Shown piece after piece: positions 1 through 8,145 of a DNA stretch of 64,000 bases. The notes beneath the pieces were generated by a model. The model was not told the DNA's origin. It worked only from the letters and a program-made list of their open reading frames with translations, and did no database searches. The stretch's first letter is position 1, and every line of letters begins with the position of its first letter. A program made the translations under genes and the position numbers. The stretch is from the NCBI GenBank assembly GCA_001534745.1, contig CP013997.1, forward strand, positions 2,666,001 to 2,730,000. Direction: 5' to 3'. The DNA comes from Pseudomonas monteilii. GTDB taxonomy: Bacteria > Pseudomonadota > Gammaproteobacteria > Pseudomonadales > Pseudomonadaceae.

Positions 1-110
1 GAAGCGCGGCTTGGCCACGCCCCCCTCCAGGCGAGCCGGCCTACCCAGTCGTTGCATGGGTTGAAGTCGATGTTTCCGGGGTGGTGGTTGCGTACACCGC
101 GCGCGGTCAA
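1..110 (-). pseudogene. Remnant of phage endolysin-like gene (N-terminal part)
   Basis: Bases 1-136 align without large gaps with 63191-63330, the start and upstream flank of the intact endolysin-like gene at 62858-63301. Read on the minus strand it gives a recognisable T-A-R-G-V-R-N..PGNIDFNP start. The ATG has become TTG (108-110), and one base is missing near base 35, which throws the LEEGV segment out of frame. The rest of the gene, if any, lies left of the window. It is best read as the decayed lysis gene of an old prophage, related to but diverged from the one at the right edge. Confidence 0.75.
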
Positions 111-168
111 GGATTTTCAGGGATGAAAAGCCCGCACTGGGTGGGCTTATATGGGCTATACATGGTTG

Positions 169-1155
169 TTAGGAATGAACTGCCGAGGATCGGCTCACTA
201 CACTGCGGAACCTCTTCCAAAACGGCCTTTCTATAAAATGATGACAAATTACTGCCAGCGCAATTGATAATGAAAAAACAAATACCACTTTCAACCCTGC
301 GGATATACCTACCGACTCCGCCAGCCATATCAATGGAAAGTGGAACAGAAATAAACCGTACGAAACATTCCCTGCCTGACGCTGGATAAAGTTAAATCCA
401 CCGGAAAAATGCATCTTAGAAAGCACAGCAACTAGCGGCACGCCCAGGACATATCCTAGGGCCACCTCGACATCAAAGCTTCGCCGAACGCCCATCTCCC
501 AAAGCGCCGCTATATACAAAAGCATAGAAAGCCACGCCAGGATGACACATAGCCGCCCTCCTCTTGAACCGCTTTCAATGGCCGCACCGGTAAGAAATAT
601 AAATAATACACCTAAAATTATTCGATAGCCGAACACATCAGTGTTAAGCCAACCCATTTGCGCAGCACTAAACATCAGGACACTGGCGAAGGTAGCACAC
701 ATCGCAAACCTGGCACTCAACATCAGAAATGGAACCAGCAAATAAAACTGCAACTCCACGCCCAAAGACCAAGCAGGAGGAAGTAGCGTGAACTGATCCA
801 TGCCATTCCACATGTAGTAACTAAGCGGAACAACTGTAAAATTGGCAAGCCAATGTGAAACATTAGGAGGCGCGCTTAGGAAGTAGCTTTCGGCTCCAAA
901 CCCCCAGATTGCAGCACCAAACGCTAAAGCTGCAAAATACAAGGGAAAAATCCTAAGCGTTCTATCTTTATAAAACCACAATATCGAGTCAAGCAATTTT
1001 TCATGGGGCCTGTGCGCCCAGAGCTTCGCCACCACGTGACCCGCAAGTATGTAGAAAATGACCACCGCCCACACACCTGGATTGAAGCCCTGCACTGTAT
1101 ACGCCATATGACTGACGACAACTAAAGCCGCCAATAAAAACCTTAAAATTCCCAT
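169..1155 (-). CDS. Acyltransferase 3 (OafA/YrhL-type) integral membrane protein
   Basis: A 328-residue polytopic membrane protein of the acyltransferase-3 family, which moves acetyl or other acyl groups onto cell-surface sugars. Family landmarks are visible in order: an N-terminal membrane helix with an early histidine (VVVSHM), the IFYILAG segment in place of the usual FF(V/I)LSG, RTLRIFPLY, WSLGVELQFYLLVP, and a C-terminal FIERPFWKRF. About ten hydrophobic segments follow one another and there is no SGNH domain, so it is the short form. An upstream GAGGTG precedes the ATG. The gene is visibly AT-richer than the core genes and sits between prophage and IS debris, so it is probably acquired cargo such as an O-antigen modification gene. 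The acceptor sugar cannot be read from the sequence. Confidence 0.85.
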   Translation of the reverse strand: MGILRFLLAALVVVSHMAYTVQGFNPGVWAVVIFYILAGHVVAKLWAHRPHEKLLDSILWFYKDRTLRIFPLYFAALAFGAAIWGFGAESYFLSAPPNVSHWLANFTVVPLSYYMWNGMDQFTLLPPAWSLGVELQFYLLVPFLMLSARFAMCATFASVLMFSAAQMGWLNTDVFGYRIILGVLFIFLTGAAIESGSRGGRLCVILAWLSMLLYIAALWEMGVRRSFDVEVALGYVLGVPLVAVLSKMHFSGGFNFIQRQAGNVSYGLFLFHFPLIWLAESVGISAGLKVVFVFSLSIALAVICHHFIERPFWKRFRSVVSRSSAVHS

Positions 1156-1284
1156 TGCCGCTTCACACCTCTAGCTTGTCAAGATGTTTCAGCGCGGATC
1201 ATACAGTTACCTTAGAGATTTTGATACAAACTGACAGAAAAGCCTTAGCACCTTCAGTAGACATGCCGCAGGTGGCACCGCTAA

Positions 1285-1790
1285 AAAAAAGGTGCGACCC
1301 AGCGCCTGGATCTGGGTCTTCTTGTCGACTGAAAGCACAATGGCGTTATTTGGAGGGTTGAGGTACAGCCCGACCACGTCGATTACTTTTTCGGCAAACA
1401 CCGGATCGTTGCTGGTCTTGAAGGTTCTCAGGCAATGGCGTTTGAAATCGGAGGCGGCCCAGACCTGCCGGACTTGCCAGATTGTCACACAGGCATGTCA
1501 GGCCATCAGCCGCACGCTCCAGTGGTTGGCTTGCTTGGGCACCCGATGGATCGTCAGGGTCAGGATTTCCTTGATCTTGTCAGCAGCCAACTTCAAGGGC
1601 TACCCGCTACGCGGCAAGTCCTTCAGACCGTCGAGGCCGTTTCAACGTAGCGCTTGTGCCATTTGAACACGGTTGAAGTAATGATCTGCACCTGTTCGCA
1701 GATAGCCATGGACGCGACCCCTTCATCGAGCAACAACAGGATCTGCGCTCGTTGGGCAAGGCTTTGCTCCAACGTCCTCATACGCAGCTA
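1285..1790 (-). pseudogene. IS630-type transposase relic
   Basis: On the minus strand several frames together give a broken IS630-family transposase. An N-terminal helix-turn-helix part (RRAQILLLLDEGVASM, then FKWHKRYVE) is followed, after frame changes and stops, by a KIKEIL..HRVPKQANHWSVR stretch and then [19 protein letters not shown] with [16 protein letters not shown]. The last motif holds the first catalytic Asp of the DDE triad. The rest of the catalytic domain is missing; the frame runs into unrelated sequence at about 1285. No terminal inverted repeats were recognised. It is non-functional and marks the island as a target of insertions. Confidence 0.75.
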
Positions 1791-1944
1791 GCTCTTCAAG
1801 GTGACGGCATCAGCAGGCTGCAAGGCGAATGGAGCAATTGCTCAAGGCATGCGTAATCACTAGCCCGGGAACATAGGGCGTGCCGTATGGGGTGATAGGT
1901 TGGAAAACGAACTAACCGCTCAGGTCGCTAGCCTCGGCCAATAA

Positions 1945-2475
1945 TTACCTACTGGATGAATCTAGCCTGTCTAGGAACTCACGGATATTATTCTGTACAG
2001 CCCGATTGATGGACTCTTTAGCGCGGACATGACCGTAAAACGCGTATCCAGGAGGAACCGAGCCCGTCGTAGTGATTGTCTGCTGCAAGAGCGTCGCGCC
2101 ACTCTTCCTGCTAACAAGTAAATAGCTAGCGGTAGCATCGGTAACCATGGTGAGACCACCTGCCGGTAGGTCAAGCTGCTTGATTTTGACGAAGAGATTC
2201 ACTTTGTTCACGGAATCATCGTCAAAAACCGAGCGTTTGTTCACCGCTTCGACTAGCGCTCGCTCCCAAAGCAGCGGTATGCCTTCACCGTTAGAAGGAA
2301 CCTCTCCTGTTTGCTCGGAAGGGGCTGCAAATGATACGGAGACGCTGCGCAAGTCGGCGTCTATCGAGCGTTTTGAAGGCTCGACGTCCTGTAACGAGAA
2401 ATTGAGGGGTGGGGCGGAAACGCAACCCGTCAGGAGTGACAACAGAACCAGAGCCGGTACAGAGCGAAAGCGCAT
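1945..2475 (-). CDS. Putative lipoprotein of unknown function
   Basis: A 176-residue protein starting MRFRSVPALVLLSLLTGC. The basic start, hydrophobic core and LTGC lipobox predict a lipoprotein with lipidated Cys at residue 18. I chose the ATG at 2475 over longer in-frame starts because it places the signal peptide at the N-terminus and has an upstream GGGAAGA. The mature part is mixed alpha/beta with no motif I recognise. It lies between the IS630 relic and the integrase fragment, so it may be island cargo. Function unknown. Confidence 0.7.
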   Translation of the reverse strand: MRFRSVPALVLLSLLTGCVSAPPLNFSLQDVEPSKRSIDADLRSVSVSFAAPSEQTGEVPSNGEGIPLLWERALVEAVNKRSVFDDDSVNKVNLFVKIKQLDLPAGGLTMVTDATASYLLVSRKSGATLLQQTITTTGSVPPGYAFYGHVRAKESINRAVQNNIREFLDRLDSSSR

Positions 2476-2919
2476 CAACGTCTTCCCTAGATTGATGGCG
2501 TTTGAGTATCGCAAAACCGTACGCATCTGCATACAGAGAATCCCGGTGCTTGCCGGGGATTCGGCTGTGCCGCGTTGCATTGAGCAGGAGACGCTACTAT
2601 GAAAAAGGTGCTTCTCCGTCCGTATAGGTGCTTCTACGCTGCTTCTCTGGATTTTCTGAGCGCTTGATCTGTTCACGCGACACCTCTTCAGAGGGGTCTG
2701 GCTCTGCCTGCATCGAACCGATCCGTATGCAAGGCCGTGTGATCGTCAGGGCTGCCAGTTTTATCCGTCGCGTCACTACCGGCTTATCCGCGTCCAAGCT
2801 CCCTTTCAGGCCACCCTGGCAGTGGGTATCTGCACATTCTCCAGGCACAAAAAATCCAATTCAAGGGTCAGGTTCTTTGGATCAGTCCTCAACGTGCTCA
2901 GGAATGACAGGATGGGAAT
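2476..2919. other. Gene-free stretch between lipoprotein and integrase fragment
   Basis: No convincing gene. Short frames exist on both strands, including a 22-codon ATG frame at 2599, but none has a family signature or codon use that stands out. It probably contains the promoter of the lipoprotein gene and degraded island DNA leading into the integrase remnant. Confidence 0.4.
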
Positions 2920-3115
2920 AATTTCGCTCGGTCGCTTATTGAAGCCAGACTTGGCCAACCATATTGCCCAATTCCAATCCAGGGACATTCGGCCCAAGGC
3001 CGCTTCGGAGATCAACGATGTGGCAGAAGCCAGCCTGTTGCTGGGACATTCCAAAGAGGGGATCACCGAACGGGTGTACCGCCGCGTGGGAGCCATCGCC
3101 AGCCCCACAAAGTGA
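2920..3115 (+). pseudogene. C-terminal fragment of a tyrosine-recombinase integrase
   Basis: The last ~55 codons of this frame read DIRPKAASEI...EASLLLGHS..GITERVYRRVG, which is the C-terminal part of phage/island integrases: the R-x-K-A-A-S segment, the LGHS box (catalytic H) and the Y of ERVYRR in the nucleophile position. Everything upstream of about 2940 lacks integrase similarity, so the catalytic domain is truncated. It reads toward tRNA-Cys and stops about 100 bases from the tRNA 3' end, the normal position for an integrase beside its attachment site. It suggests that the DNA to the left entered at this tRNA. Confidence 0.75.
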
Positions 3116-3172
3116 CCGAGTTTTGGAACTCATGCCGAAAAGTTTCGGAACGCTTGGCTTTCTAGCGCCCAA

Positions 3173-3204
3173 AGAAAAACCCCGCAGACCAAGATCTGCG
3201 GGGC
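3173..3204 (-). terminator. Rho-independent terminator after tRNA-Cys
   Basis: On the minus strand a CCCCGCAGA...TCTGCGGGG stem with a short CTTGG-type loop is followed by a T-rich tract, starting about ten bases after the tRNA CCA. Classic intrinsic terminator geometry. Confidence 0.8.
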
Positions 3205-3213
3205 TTTCGAATA

Positions 3214-3287
3214 TGGAGGCCGAGGTCGGAATCGAACCGGCGTAGACGGATTTGCAATCCGGAGCATAACCACTTTGCTACTCGGCC
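3214..3287 (-). tRNA. tRNA-Cys (GCA)
   Basis: A 74-nt cloverleaf on the minus strand. The acceptor stem GGCCGAG/CTCGGCC is perfect, the discriminator is U, and CCA is encoded at 3216-3214. The anticodon stem is GGATT-GCA-AATCC with anticodon GCA, giving cysteine; the T arm carries GGTTCGATTCC. An integrase remnant lies beyond its 3' end, so this tRNA is the likely integration site of the island to the left. Confidence 0.95.
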
Positions 3288-3438
3288 TCAAAGTCGGATC
3301 AGGTCAGCTTTTCGCCTTCCTTCACCTCGAACCGCTCGACTCCAAGAGTCTGCTGCGTTTCGATGGGCGCCATTATGTCCGCATTCGATCCACCTTGCAA
3401 CCCCCTCCCCTCAAAAAATTTCCAGAAGGTTCAAGGCC

Positions 3439-4461
3439 TTAGCGCAGACGATTCAACTTGCTCCATAGCCCGACCAGCGCATTCTCCACCGAACCGCTGG
3501 CGGCCATGCCGATGCGTTCCTGCAGGCTCTTGCGCTGGGCGTAGTGCAGGTGGAACACGCCAGCCTCGCGGGCGCGGTCGTTGAGGTACTCGTCGCTGGT
3601 GCGCAGTTCGTCGACCAGCTGACGATTGAGCGCCGCGACACCCAGCCAGACTTCGCCGGTGGCGACTTCATCGATGGACAGCTGCGGGCGGTAGCGGGAG
3701 ACGAAATCCTTGAAGAGCCGGTGCGTGACGTCCAGGTCTTCCTGGAACTTCTCGCGGCCCTTCTCGGTGTTCTCGCCCAATACGGTCAGGGTGCGCTTGT
3801 ACTCACCGGCGGTCAGCACCTCGACGTCGATGTCATGCTTCTTCAGCAGCCGGTTGATGTTGGGCAACTGCGCCACGACGCCGATCGAACCGAGGATGGC
3901 AAACGGCGCACTGATGATCTTGTCGCCGATGCAGGCCATCATGTAACCGCCGCTGGCGGCCACCTTGTCGATGCAGATGGTCAGCGGGACGCCGGCCTGG
4001 CGTATGCGCGCGAGCTGGGAGGCGGCCAGGCCGTAGCTGTGGACCAGGCCCCCGCCGCTCTCCAGGCGCAGTACCACTTCGTCACGTGCGGTGGCCATGC
4101 TCAGCAAGGCGGTGATTTCATGGCGCAGGCTTTCGGTGGCCGAGGCCTTGATGTCGCCATCGAAGTCCAGGACGAACACGCGCCCCTTGTCCTCTGTGGC
4201 TTGCTGCTTCTTCTGTTTCTTCTCGGCCTTGGCCTTGTGCTTGCGCAGGGCCTTGAGTTCGGCCTTGTCGAACAGGCCTGCTTCGAGGCGATCGCGCAGG
4301 CCGTCGTAGAACTGGTTCAAGCGTGTGACCTGCAGGTGGCCGCCTGGCTTGCGGCGGCCTTTGCTGCGCAGACCGGCGATGGCCGACAGGACGATCAGCA
4401 AGGCGATGACCACGGTTGCGGTCTTGGCTAGAAAGCTTGCGTATTCGGCAAGAAACTCCAC
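3439..4461 (-). CDS. sohB: SohB-type S49 inner-membrane protease
   Basis: A 340-residue S49 (signal peptide peptidase A-like) serine protease anchored by one N-terminal membrane helix (about residues 12-31), with the rest in the periplasm. After a Lys-rich linker (about 70-90) the protease domain begins at RVFVLDFDGDI. The catalytic serine is Ser170 in KVAASGGYM and the general base is Lys222 in AGEYKRTLT, the Ser-Lys dyad of the family. Length matches SohB (about 340) rather than the 600-residue SppA. It degrades small membrane-associated peptides. Divergent from the SCP2 gene. Confidence 0.92.
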   Translation of the reverse strand: MEFLAEYASFLAKTATVVIALLIVLSAIAGLRSKGRRKPGGHLQVTRLNQFYDGLRDRLEAGLFDKAELKALRKHKAKAEKKQKKQQATEDKGRVFVLDFDGDIKASATESLRHEITALLSMATARDEVVLRLESGGGLVHSYGLAASQLARIRQAGVPLTICIDKVAASGGYMMACIGDKIISAPFAILGSIGVVAQLPNINRLLKKHDIDVEVLTAGEYKRTLTVLGENTEKGREKFQEDLDVTHRLFKDFVSRYRPQLSIDEVATGEVWLGVAALNRQLVDELRTSDEYLNDRAREAGVFHLHYAQRKSLQERIGMAASGSVENALVGLWSKLNRLR

Positions 4462-4701
4462 GGTGACTCCTCATTGAACCCACGCCCTCACGGCGCGTCA
4501 GGCCTGCCAGCATACCGGTGCGTCGGATGCCTCGCCAGCGTTCCACATGCCCTGAAACGGGTTCAAACGACCTTTTCAAACGCTTGTATGTTTTTCCGTT
4601 GACAGCCTTCGAGCCGCGCCCTACCCTCGGAGCGTTTCGGCCCCTTCGAGGGCGAACGCTTGCCGTACGCACCTCCTGACCTCCACGACAAGGAACATGC
4701 C

Positions 4702-5019
4702 ATGACCTCCGTAGCTGATGCCGTGAAAAAGATGCAAGAGAAGTTCAACCCAGCCGCCGCCCAAGGGCTGGACCTGGTGTTCGGCTTCAACGTCACCGAT
4801 GAAGACAAGCATTACGCGCTGATCGTCAAGGACGGCACCTGCGAGCTGCAGGAAGGCGAAAACCCGGATGCCAACTGCACCCTGGTCATGGACAGCCAGA
4901 CCCTGAAGGACATCGTCAGCGGCGAGCTCGACGGCATGCAGGCCTTCATGGGCGGCAAGCTGCGCGTCGAAGGCGACATGATGCTGTCGATGAAGCTGGG
5001 CGAACTGTTCCCGAACTGA
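4702..5019 (+). CDS. SCP2 sterol-binding-fold protein
   Basis: A 105-residue single-domain SCP2 protein. The start at 4702 follows an AAGGA at 4690 with proper spacing and gives MTSVADAVKKM. The fold is recognisable by the F-x-V-x-D core, the D..LI.KDGTCEL strand pairs, and the C-terminal MDSQTLKDIVSGELDGMQAFMGGKLRVEGDM... segment ending in a leucine-rich helix. Such small proteins bind acyl chains or other hydrophobic ligands in the cytosol; no enzymatic residues are expected. Monocistronic, convergent with the copper chaperone gene. Confidence 0.88.
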   Translation: MTSVADAVKKMQEKFNPAAAQGLDLVFGFNVTDEDKHYALIVKDGTCELQEGENPDANCTLVMDSQTLKDIVSGELDGMQAFMGGKLRVEGDMMLSMKLGELFPN

Positions 5020-5080
5020 TTGCACGTGCGCTAGGCACGCGCCTGCGCCGGGCCTTGCGCTCGACGAGGCATGCCGACAC

Positions 5081-5114
5081 ACGATGGCGCCCGACCTTGG
5101 TCCGGCGCCATCGT
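5081..5114. terminator. Palindromic hairpin between convergent genes
   Basis: A perfect 11-bp inverted repeat (ACGATGGCGCC at 5081-5091, GGCGCCATCGT at 5104-5114) with a 12-nt loop lies between the 3' ends of the SCP2 gene and the copper chaperone gene. No long T-tract follows on either strand. Placement suggests a bidirectional terminator. Confidence 0.5.
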
Positions 5115-5118
5115 TGCG

Positions 5119-5592
5119 TCAGTGCATGGCGTGACCGTGGTCGGCGGAGGTGGTCAACGCACGCACCGGTGCCTTGACCTCGATGACCTGGCGCTCGCCT
5201 TTGTCATCCTCGACCGTCAAGGTCAGCGGCACTTCGGTGCCCTCCTTCACCTGGGTATTCAGCCCCATCAGCATGACGTGGTAGCCATTGGGGTCCAGGC
5301 TCACCGCCTTGCCGGCAGGCAAGGGCAAGGCGTCGACCTTGCGCATGCCCATGATATCGCCCTTCATGGTCATCTCGTGTACCTGCACGTTCTTGGCCAC
5401 CGGCGAAGCGACGCTCACCAGTGTGCTGTCGGTGCTGGCGGTCAGCGTCATGAACGCACCGGTGGACGGTTGGTGCGGCACGGTGGCGCGCACCCAGGCA
5501 TCGCTGACCGTGGTGTCGGCCAGAGCCGGCAGGGCCAGACTGGCCAGGGCCATGGCCAGGCCACGCGCAAGAACGGAACGGGAAACAGGCAT
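5119..5592 (-). CDS. PCu(A)C periplasmic copper chaperone
   Basis: A 157-residue exported protein: signal peptide to about residue 26 (LPALA), then a PCu(A)C domain. The copper-binding pattern H-M...M-x-M...H-x-M is present as VHEMTMKGDIMGMRK followed by NGYHVMLMGL, and the His-rich tail ends HGHAMH. It carries Cu(I) in the periplasm and, with Sco proteins, loads the CuA site of cytochrome oxidase. The ATG at 5592 overlaps the Sco stop codon (TGATG), so the two are translationally coupled. GGAGAT lies upstream. Confidence 0.9.
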   Translation of the reverse strand: MPVSRSVLARGLAMALASLALPALADTTVSDAWVRATVPHQPSTGAFMTLTASTDSTLVSVASPVAKNVQVHEMTMKGDIMGMRKVDALPLPAGKAVSLDPNGYHVMLMGLNTQVKEGTEVPLTLTVEDDKGERQVIEVKAPVRALTTSADHGHAMH

Positions 5593-6197
5593 CAGCAGAT
5601 CTCCATCAGGGTAAGCAGGTCTTCGGTGCATTCCTTGGCATTGAGCGAGTGCGACAGGCTCAGGCGCAGCGTGCCACGGGAGTCGTAGACATAACTGGTG
5701 GACGAATGAGAGATGGTGTAGGTATCCCCTTCGGGCACCTTCTCGTAGAACACCTTGAACTCTTTGGCTACCTCGGCAATTTCTTCCGGGGTGCCGGTCA
5801 GCGCGGTGAAGGACGGGTCGAACGCCTTGACGTAGGCATCCAGCACCTCAGGCGTATCACGCTCGGGATCCAAGGTGATGAACACCACTTGCAGGAAGCC
5901 GGCGTCACGGCCCATCAGCTTCTTGATCTGCACCGCGCGCGCCAGCGTGGTCGGGCAGACCGCCGGGCACTGGGTGAAGCCGAAGAAGATCATCGGCATC
6001 GAGCCGTAGAAGCTGGACAGGGTACGCACGTTACCCTCGGTGTCTTTCAGGCGGAACGAACGACCGAGGATCTCGTTGCTCATGTTCTTGCCGTACTTGA
6101 ACTCCAGGCCACGGGCCGGGCTGCACCCGGCGAGCAGGCCAAGGCCCAGTACGCCCATTCCGGCAACGAGCGTGCGCCGGGTCAACAGATCATTCAT
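5592..6197 (-). CDS. Sco1/SenC-type copper-binding lipoprotein
   Basis: A 201-residue Sco protein with a thioredoxin-like fold. LAGC gives a lipobox (Cys25), so it is membrane-tethered in the periplasm. The metal/redox site is C77-P-A-V-C81 (CxxxC), and the required distal histidine is in TISHSSTSYVYD. The start at 6197 puts the signal peptide first and has an AAGGATGG upstream. It delivers copper to, or reduces, the CuA centre of cytochrome c oxidase; its partner PCuAC is the next gene. The upstream 234 bases (6198-6431) contain no gene and presumably the promoter. Confidence 0.92.
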   Translation of the reverse strand: MNDLLTRRTLVAGMGVLGLGLLAGCSPARGLEFKYGKNMSNEILGRSFRLKDTEGNVRTLSSFYGSMPMIFFGFTQCPAVCPTTLARAVQIKKLMGRDAGFLQVVFITLDPERDTPEVLDAYVKAFDPSFTALTGTPEEIAEVAKEFKVFYEKVPEGDTYTISHSSTSYVYDSRGTLRLSLSHSLNAKECTEDLLTLMEIC

Positions 6198-6431
6198 GGA
6201 ACCATCCTTTACAGGGAAGGTGCCGGCCCTTGGGCAGGGCCAGGCGACGACGGGCGCATTCTGGCATGGCATGAAGTGCGCTTCCACCCGACGACGGGCC
6301 ATTGGTCTCCAGCCCTTGAAATACGGCGTGCGGCCTGTTGTCGCAGCCCTTGAATCAGTAACATTTTATTGCTAGCCAGGGCCAGAATCGCAGGTTTCAT
6401 CCCATGCGACCGACCTGTGCAACGCCCCGCT

Positions 6432-6902
6432 TCAGGGGGACGTCGGGCTGGCATCCAGCGCTTGCTTCAGGGCCTCAGCGTCGACATAGGTCTCTTGCGC
6501 CACCAGCGTACCGTGGTCCAGGCGCATGAGCCGCACACTGGCGTCAGGCACGGCATAACGCTCGGCGACTCGGCCCTGGCGATCGAGCATGACCCGGTAG
6601 GCGTAGCCCCGCATGGCCGGGATGGCGAACAAGGTGCTGATCACGGCCGGCATGCGCTCGATGTCGGCAACGAAGACGGCGCCGCGAGCCTCGAGATAAC
6701 CCGCCGGCTGCTCGGCCAGGGCGGCCTTGACCAGCTTGGCGCCTTGCATGTCACGCGCGACCAGCAGCACACGCGTGTCCGGCGTCAGGGTGTAGGGTCG
6801 CTCGTGCTGATCGAGCAGGGTCCAGGGAGCGAGGCGCTCGCCGGGTTCCAAGGCATGGACCAGGCCCGGCAACAGGCACATCAATAGCAGTAACCGTTTC
6901 AC
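6432..6902 (-). CDS. Exported thioredoxin-like protein of unknown role
   Basis: A 156-residue protein with a cleavable signal peptide (MKRLLLLMCLLPGLVHA). The mature part begins LEPGERLAPWTLLDQHERPYTL, like the start of AhpC/TSA or Sco thioredoxin folds, and continues with a strand-helix pattern (VLLVARDMQGAKLV). No CxxC or peroxidatic Cys is present, so it is not a redox enzyme of the usual kind. Its place upstream of the Sco/PCuAC pair on the same strand may mean a link to periplasmic respiratory assembly, but that is only context. Confidence 0.65.
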   Translation of the reverse strand: MKRLLLLMCLLPGLVHALEPGERLAPWTLLDQHERPYTLTPDTRVLLVARDMQGAKLVKAALAEQPAGYLEARGAVFVADIERMPAVISTLFAIPAMRGYAYRVMLDRQGRVAERYAVPDASVRLMRLDHGTLVAQETYVDAEALKQALDASPTSP

Positions 6903-7074
6903 GCGCGAGGCTCCAGAGCATCATGAGGGCCGACAGGATAACCGAACCGGCCGTGTCGGCGCGCGCGGAGGCACGCCACGGTCGCCTCCAGGCACGCCCT
7001 GCCGCAGCGTCTGGTTGTCTTTCCCCAAGCCGGCGAGCACACTCATCGGCGCCAGCCTGTCCAGGGAGCCCGCA

Positions 7075-8082
7075 GTGCCCACCATCCGCCAGTTCAGCAA
7101 GAAAGCCAGCACCACCAATATGGTCAGGCTCAAGCCGACCGCCGCCGACGTCACGCCCTCCTATGGCGTGGGTTTCGTGCTGTTGGAGCACTTTTCCATG
7201 GCCAGCTTCACGGTGGCCATGGATGTGCTGGTCACGGCCAACCTCCTGCGCACCGACAGCTTCCGTTTCTCACCCTTGTCGCTGGATGGCGAGCGCGTGC
7301 TGAGCGACCTGGGCCTGGAACTGATCGCAGGGGAGCTTGAGCCACGCGCCTTGCGGGATCTGGACCTGCTGATCATCTGCGGCGGCCTGCGCACGCCGTT
7401 GAAGTACCCGGAGCTGGATCGCCTGCTCGTGGACTGCGACGCCCATGGGCTGCACCTGGGCGGGCTGTGGAATGGCGCCTGGTTCCTGGGCCGTGCCGGC
7501 GTGCTGGCCGACTACGGGTGCAGTGTGCACCCCGAGCAGCGGGCCAGCCTCGCCGAGCGCAGTCCGCAGACACGGATCACCCCGGCCAGCTTCACCTTGG
7601 ACCGCGACCGGCTGACCGCCGCCAGCCCCAACGGCGCCATGGAGATGATGCTCAGCCTGGTGCGTCGCCTGCACGGTGATGGGCTGGCCGAAGGCGTCGA
7701 GGAGATTTTGTCGTTTTCCGGCGCGCGCTACCGTCAGGTCGGGCCAGGGGCGAAGAAGTCCATGAGCCTGCACCTGCGCACCATCGTCGAGCTGATGGAA
7801 AACAACCTGGAGGAGACGCTCAGCCTCGATCAGTTGGCCGCCTACAGCGGGCGCTCACGTCGGCAGATCGACCGTCTGTTCCAGGCGCAACTGGGCACCT
7901 CGCCACGCCGCTACTACATGGAGCTGCGCATCACCAAGAGCCGCCGACTGTTGCAGTATTCGGACCTGTCGGTGATGGAAGTGGCAGTGGCGTGTGGGTT
8001 CGTGTCGGTGTCGCACTTCAGCAAGTGCTATGCGGCGTACTTCGGCTATCCCCCGTCGCGGGAGCAGCGCCTGGGCGAGTGA
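7075..8082 (+). CDS. GlxA-type transcriptional regulator (DJ-1/PfpI + AraC)
   Basis: A 335-residue regulator with two parts: an N-terminal DJ-1/PfpI-like amidotransferase fold (YGVGFVLLEHFSMASFTVAMD to about residue 190, with LGGLWNGAWFL at the elbow where active enzymes have Cys) and a C-terminal AraC double helix-turn-helix (LSLDQLAAYSGRSRRQIDRLF, then VMEVAVACGFVSVSHFSKCY). The GTG at 7075 has AGGGAG at 7063; an ATG 20 codons upstream lacks a good ribosome site. Members often control amino-acid or quaternary-amine catabolism. No target is evident here; it is divergent from the thioredoxin-like gene and convergent with glgB. Confidence 0.85.
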   Translation: MPTIRQFSKKASTTNMVRLKPTAADVTPSYGVGFVLLEHFSMASFTVAMDVLVTANLLRTDSFRFSPLSLDGERVLSDLGLELIAGELEPRALRDLDLLIICGGLRTPLKYPELDRLLVDCDAHGLHLGGLWNGAWFLGRAGVLADYGCSVHPEQRASLAERSPQTRITPASFTLDRDRLTAASPNGAMEMMLSLVRRLHGDGLAEGVEEILSFSGARYRQVGPGAKKSMSLHLRTIVELMENNLEETLSLDQLAAYSGRSRRQIDRLFQAQLGTSPRRYYMELRITKSRRLLQYSDLSVMEVAVACGFVSVSHFSKCYAAYFGYPPSREQRLGE

Positions 8083-8145
8083 CCCAGGCACCGTGCCGAT
8101 CGCCTGGAAGGTAAGGCTGCAGAGCCCGACCTCCAGGGATCAACC

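Noticed and set aside
2599..2667. 22-codon ATG frame beginning MKKVLLRPYRC
   Set aside because: Too short, with no signature or conserved context; not distinguishable from chance.
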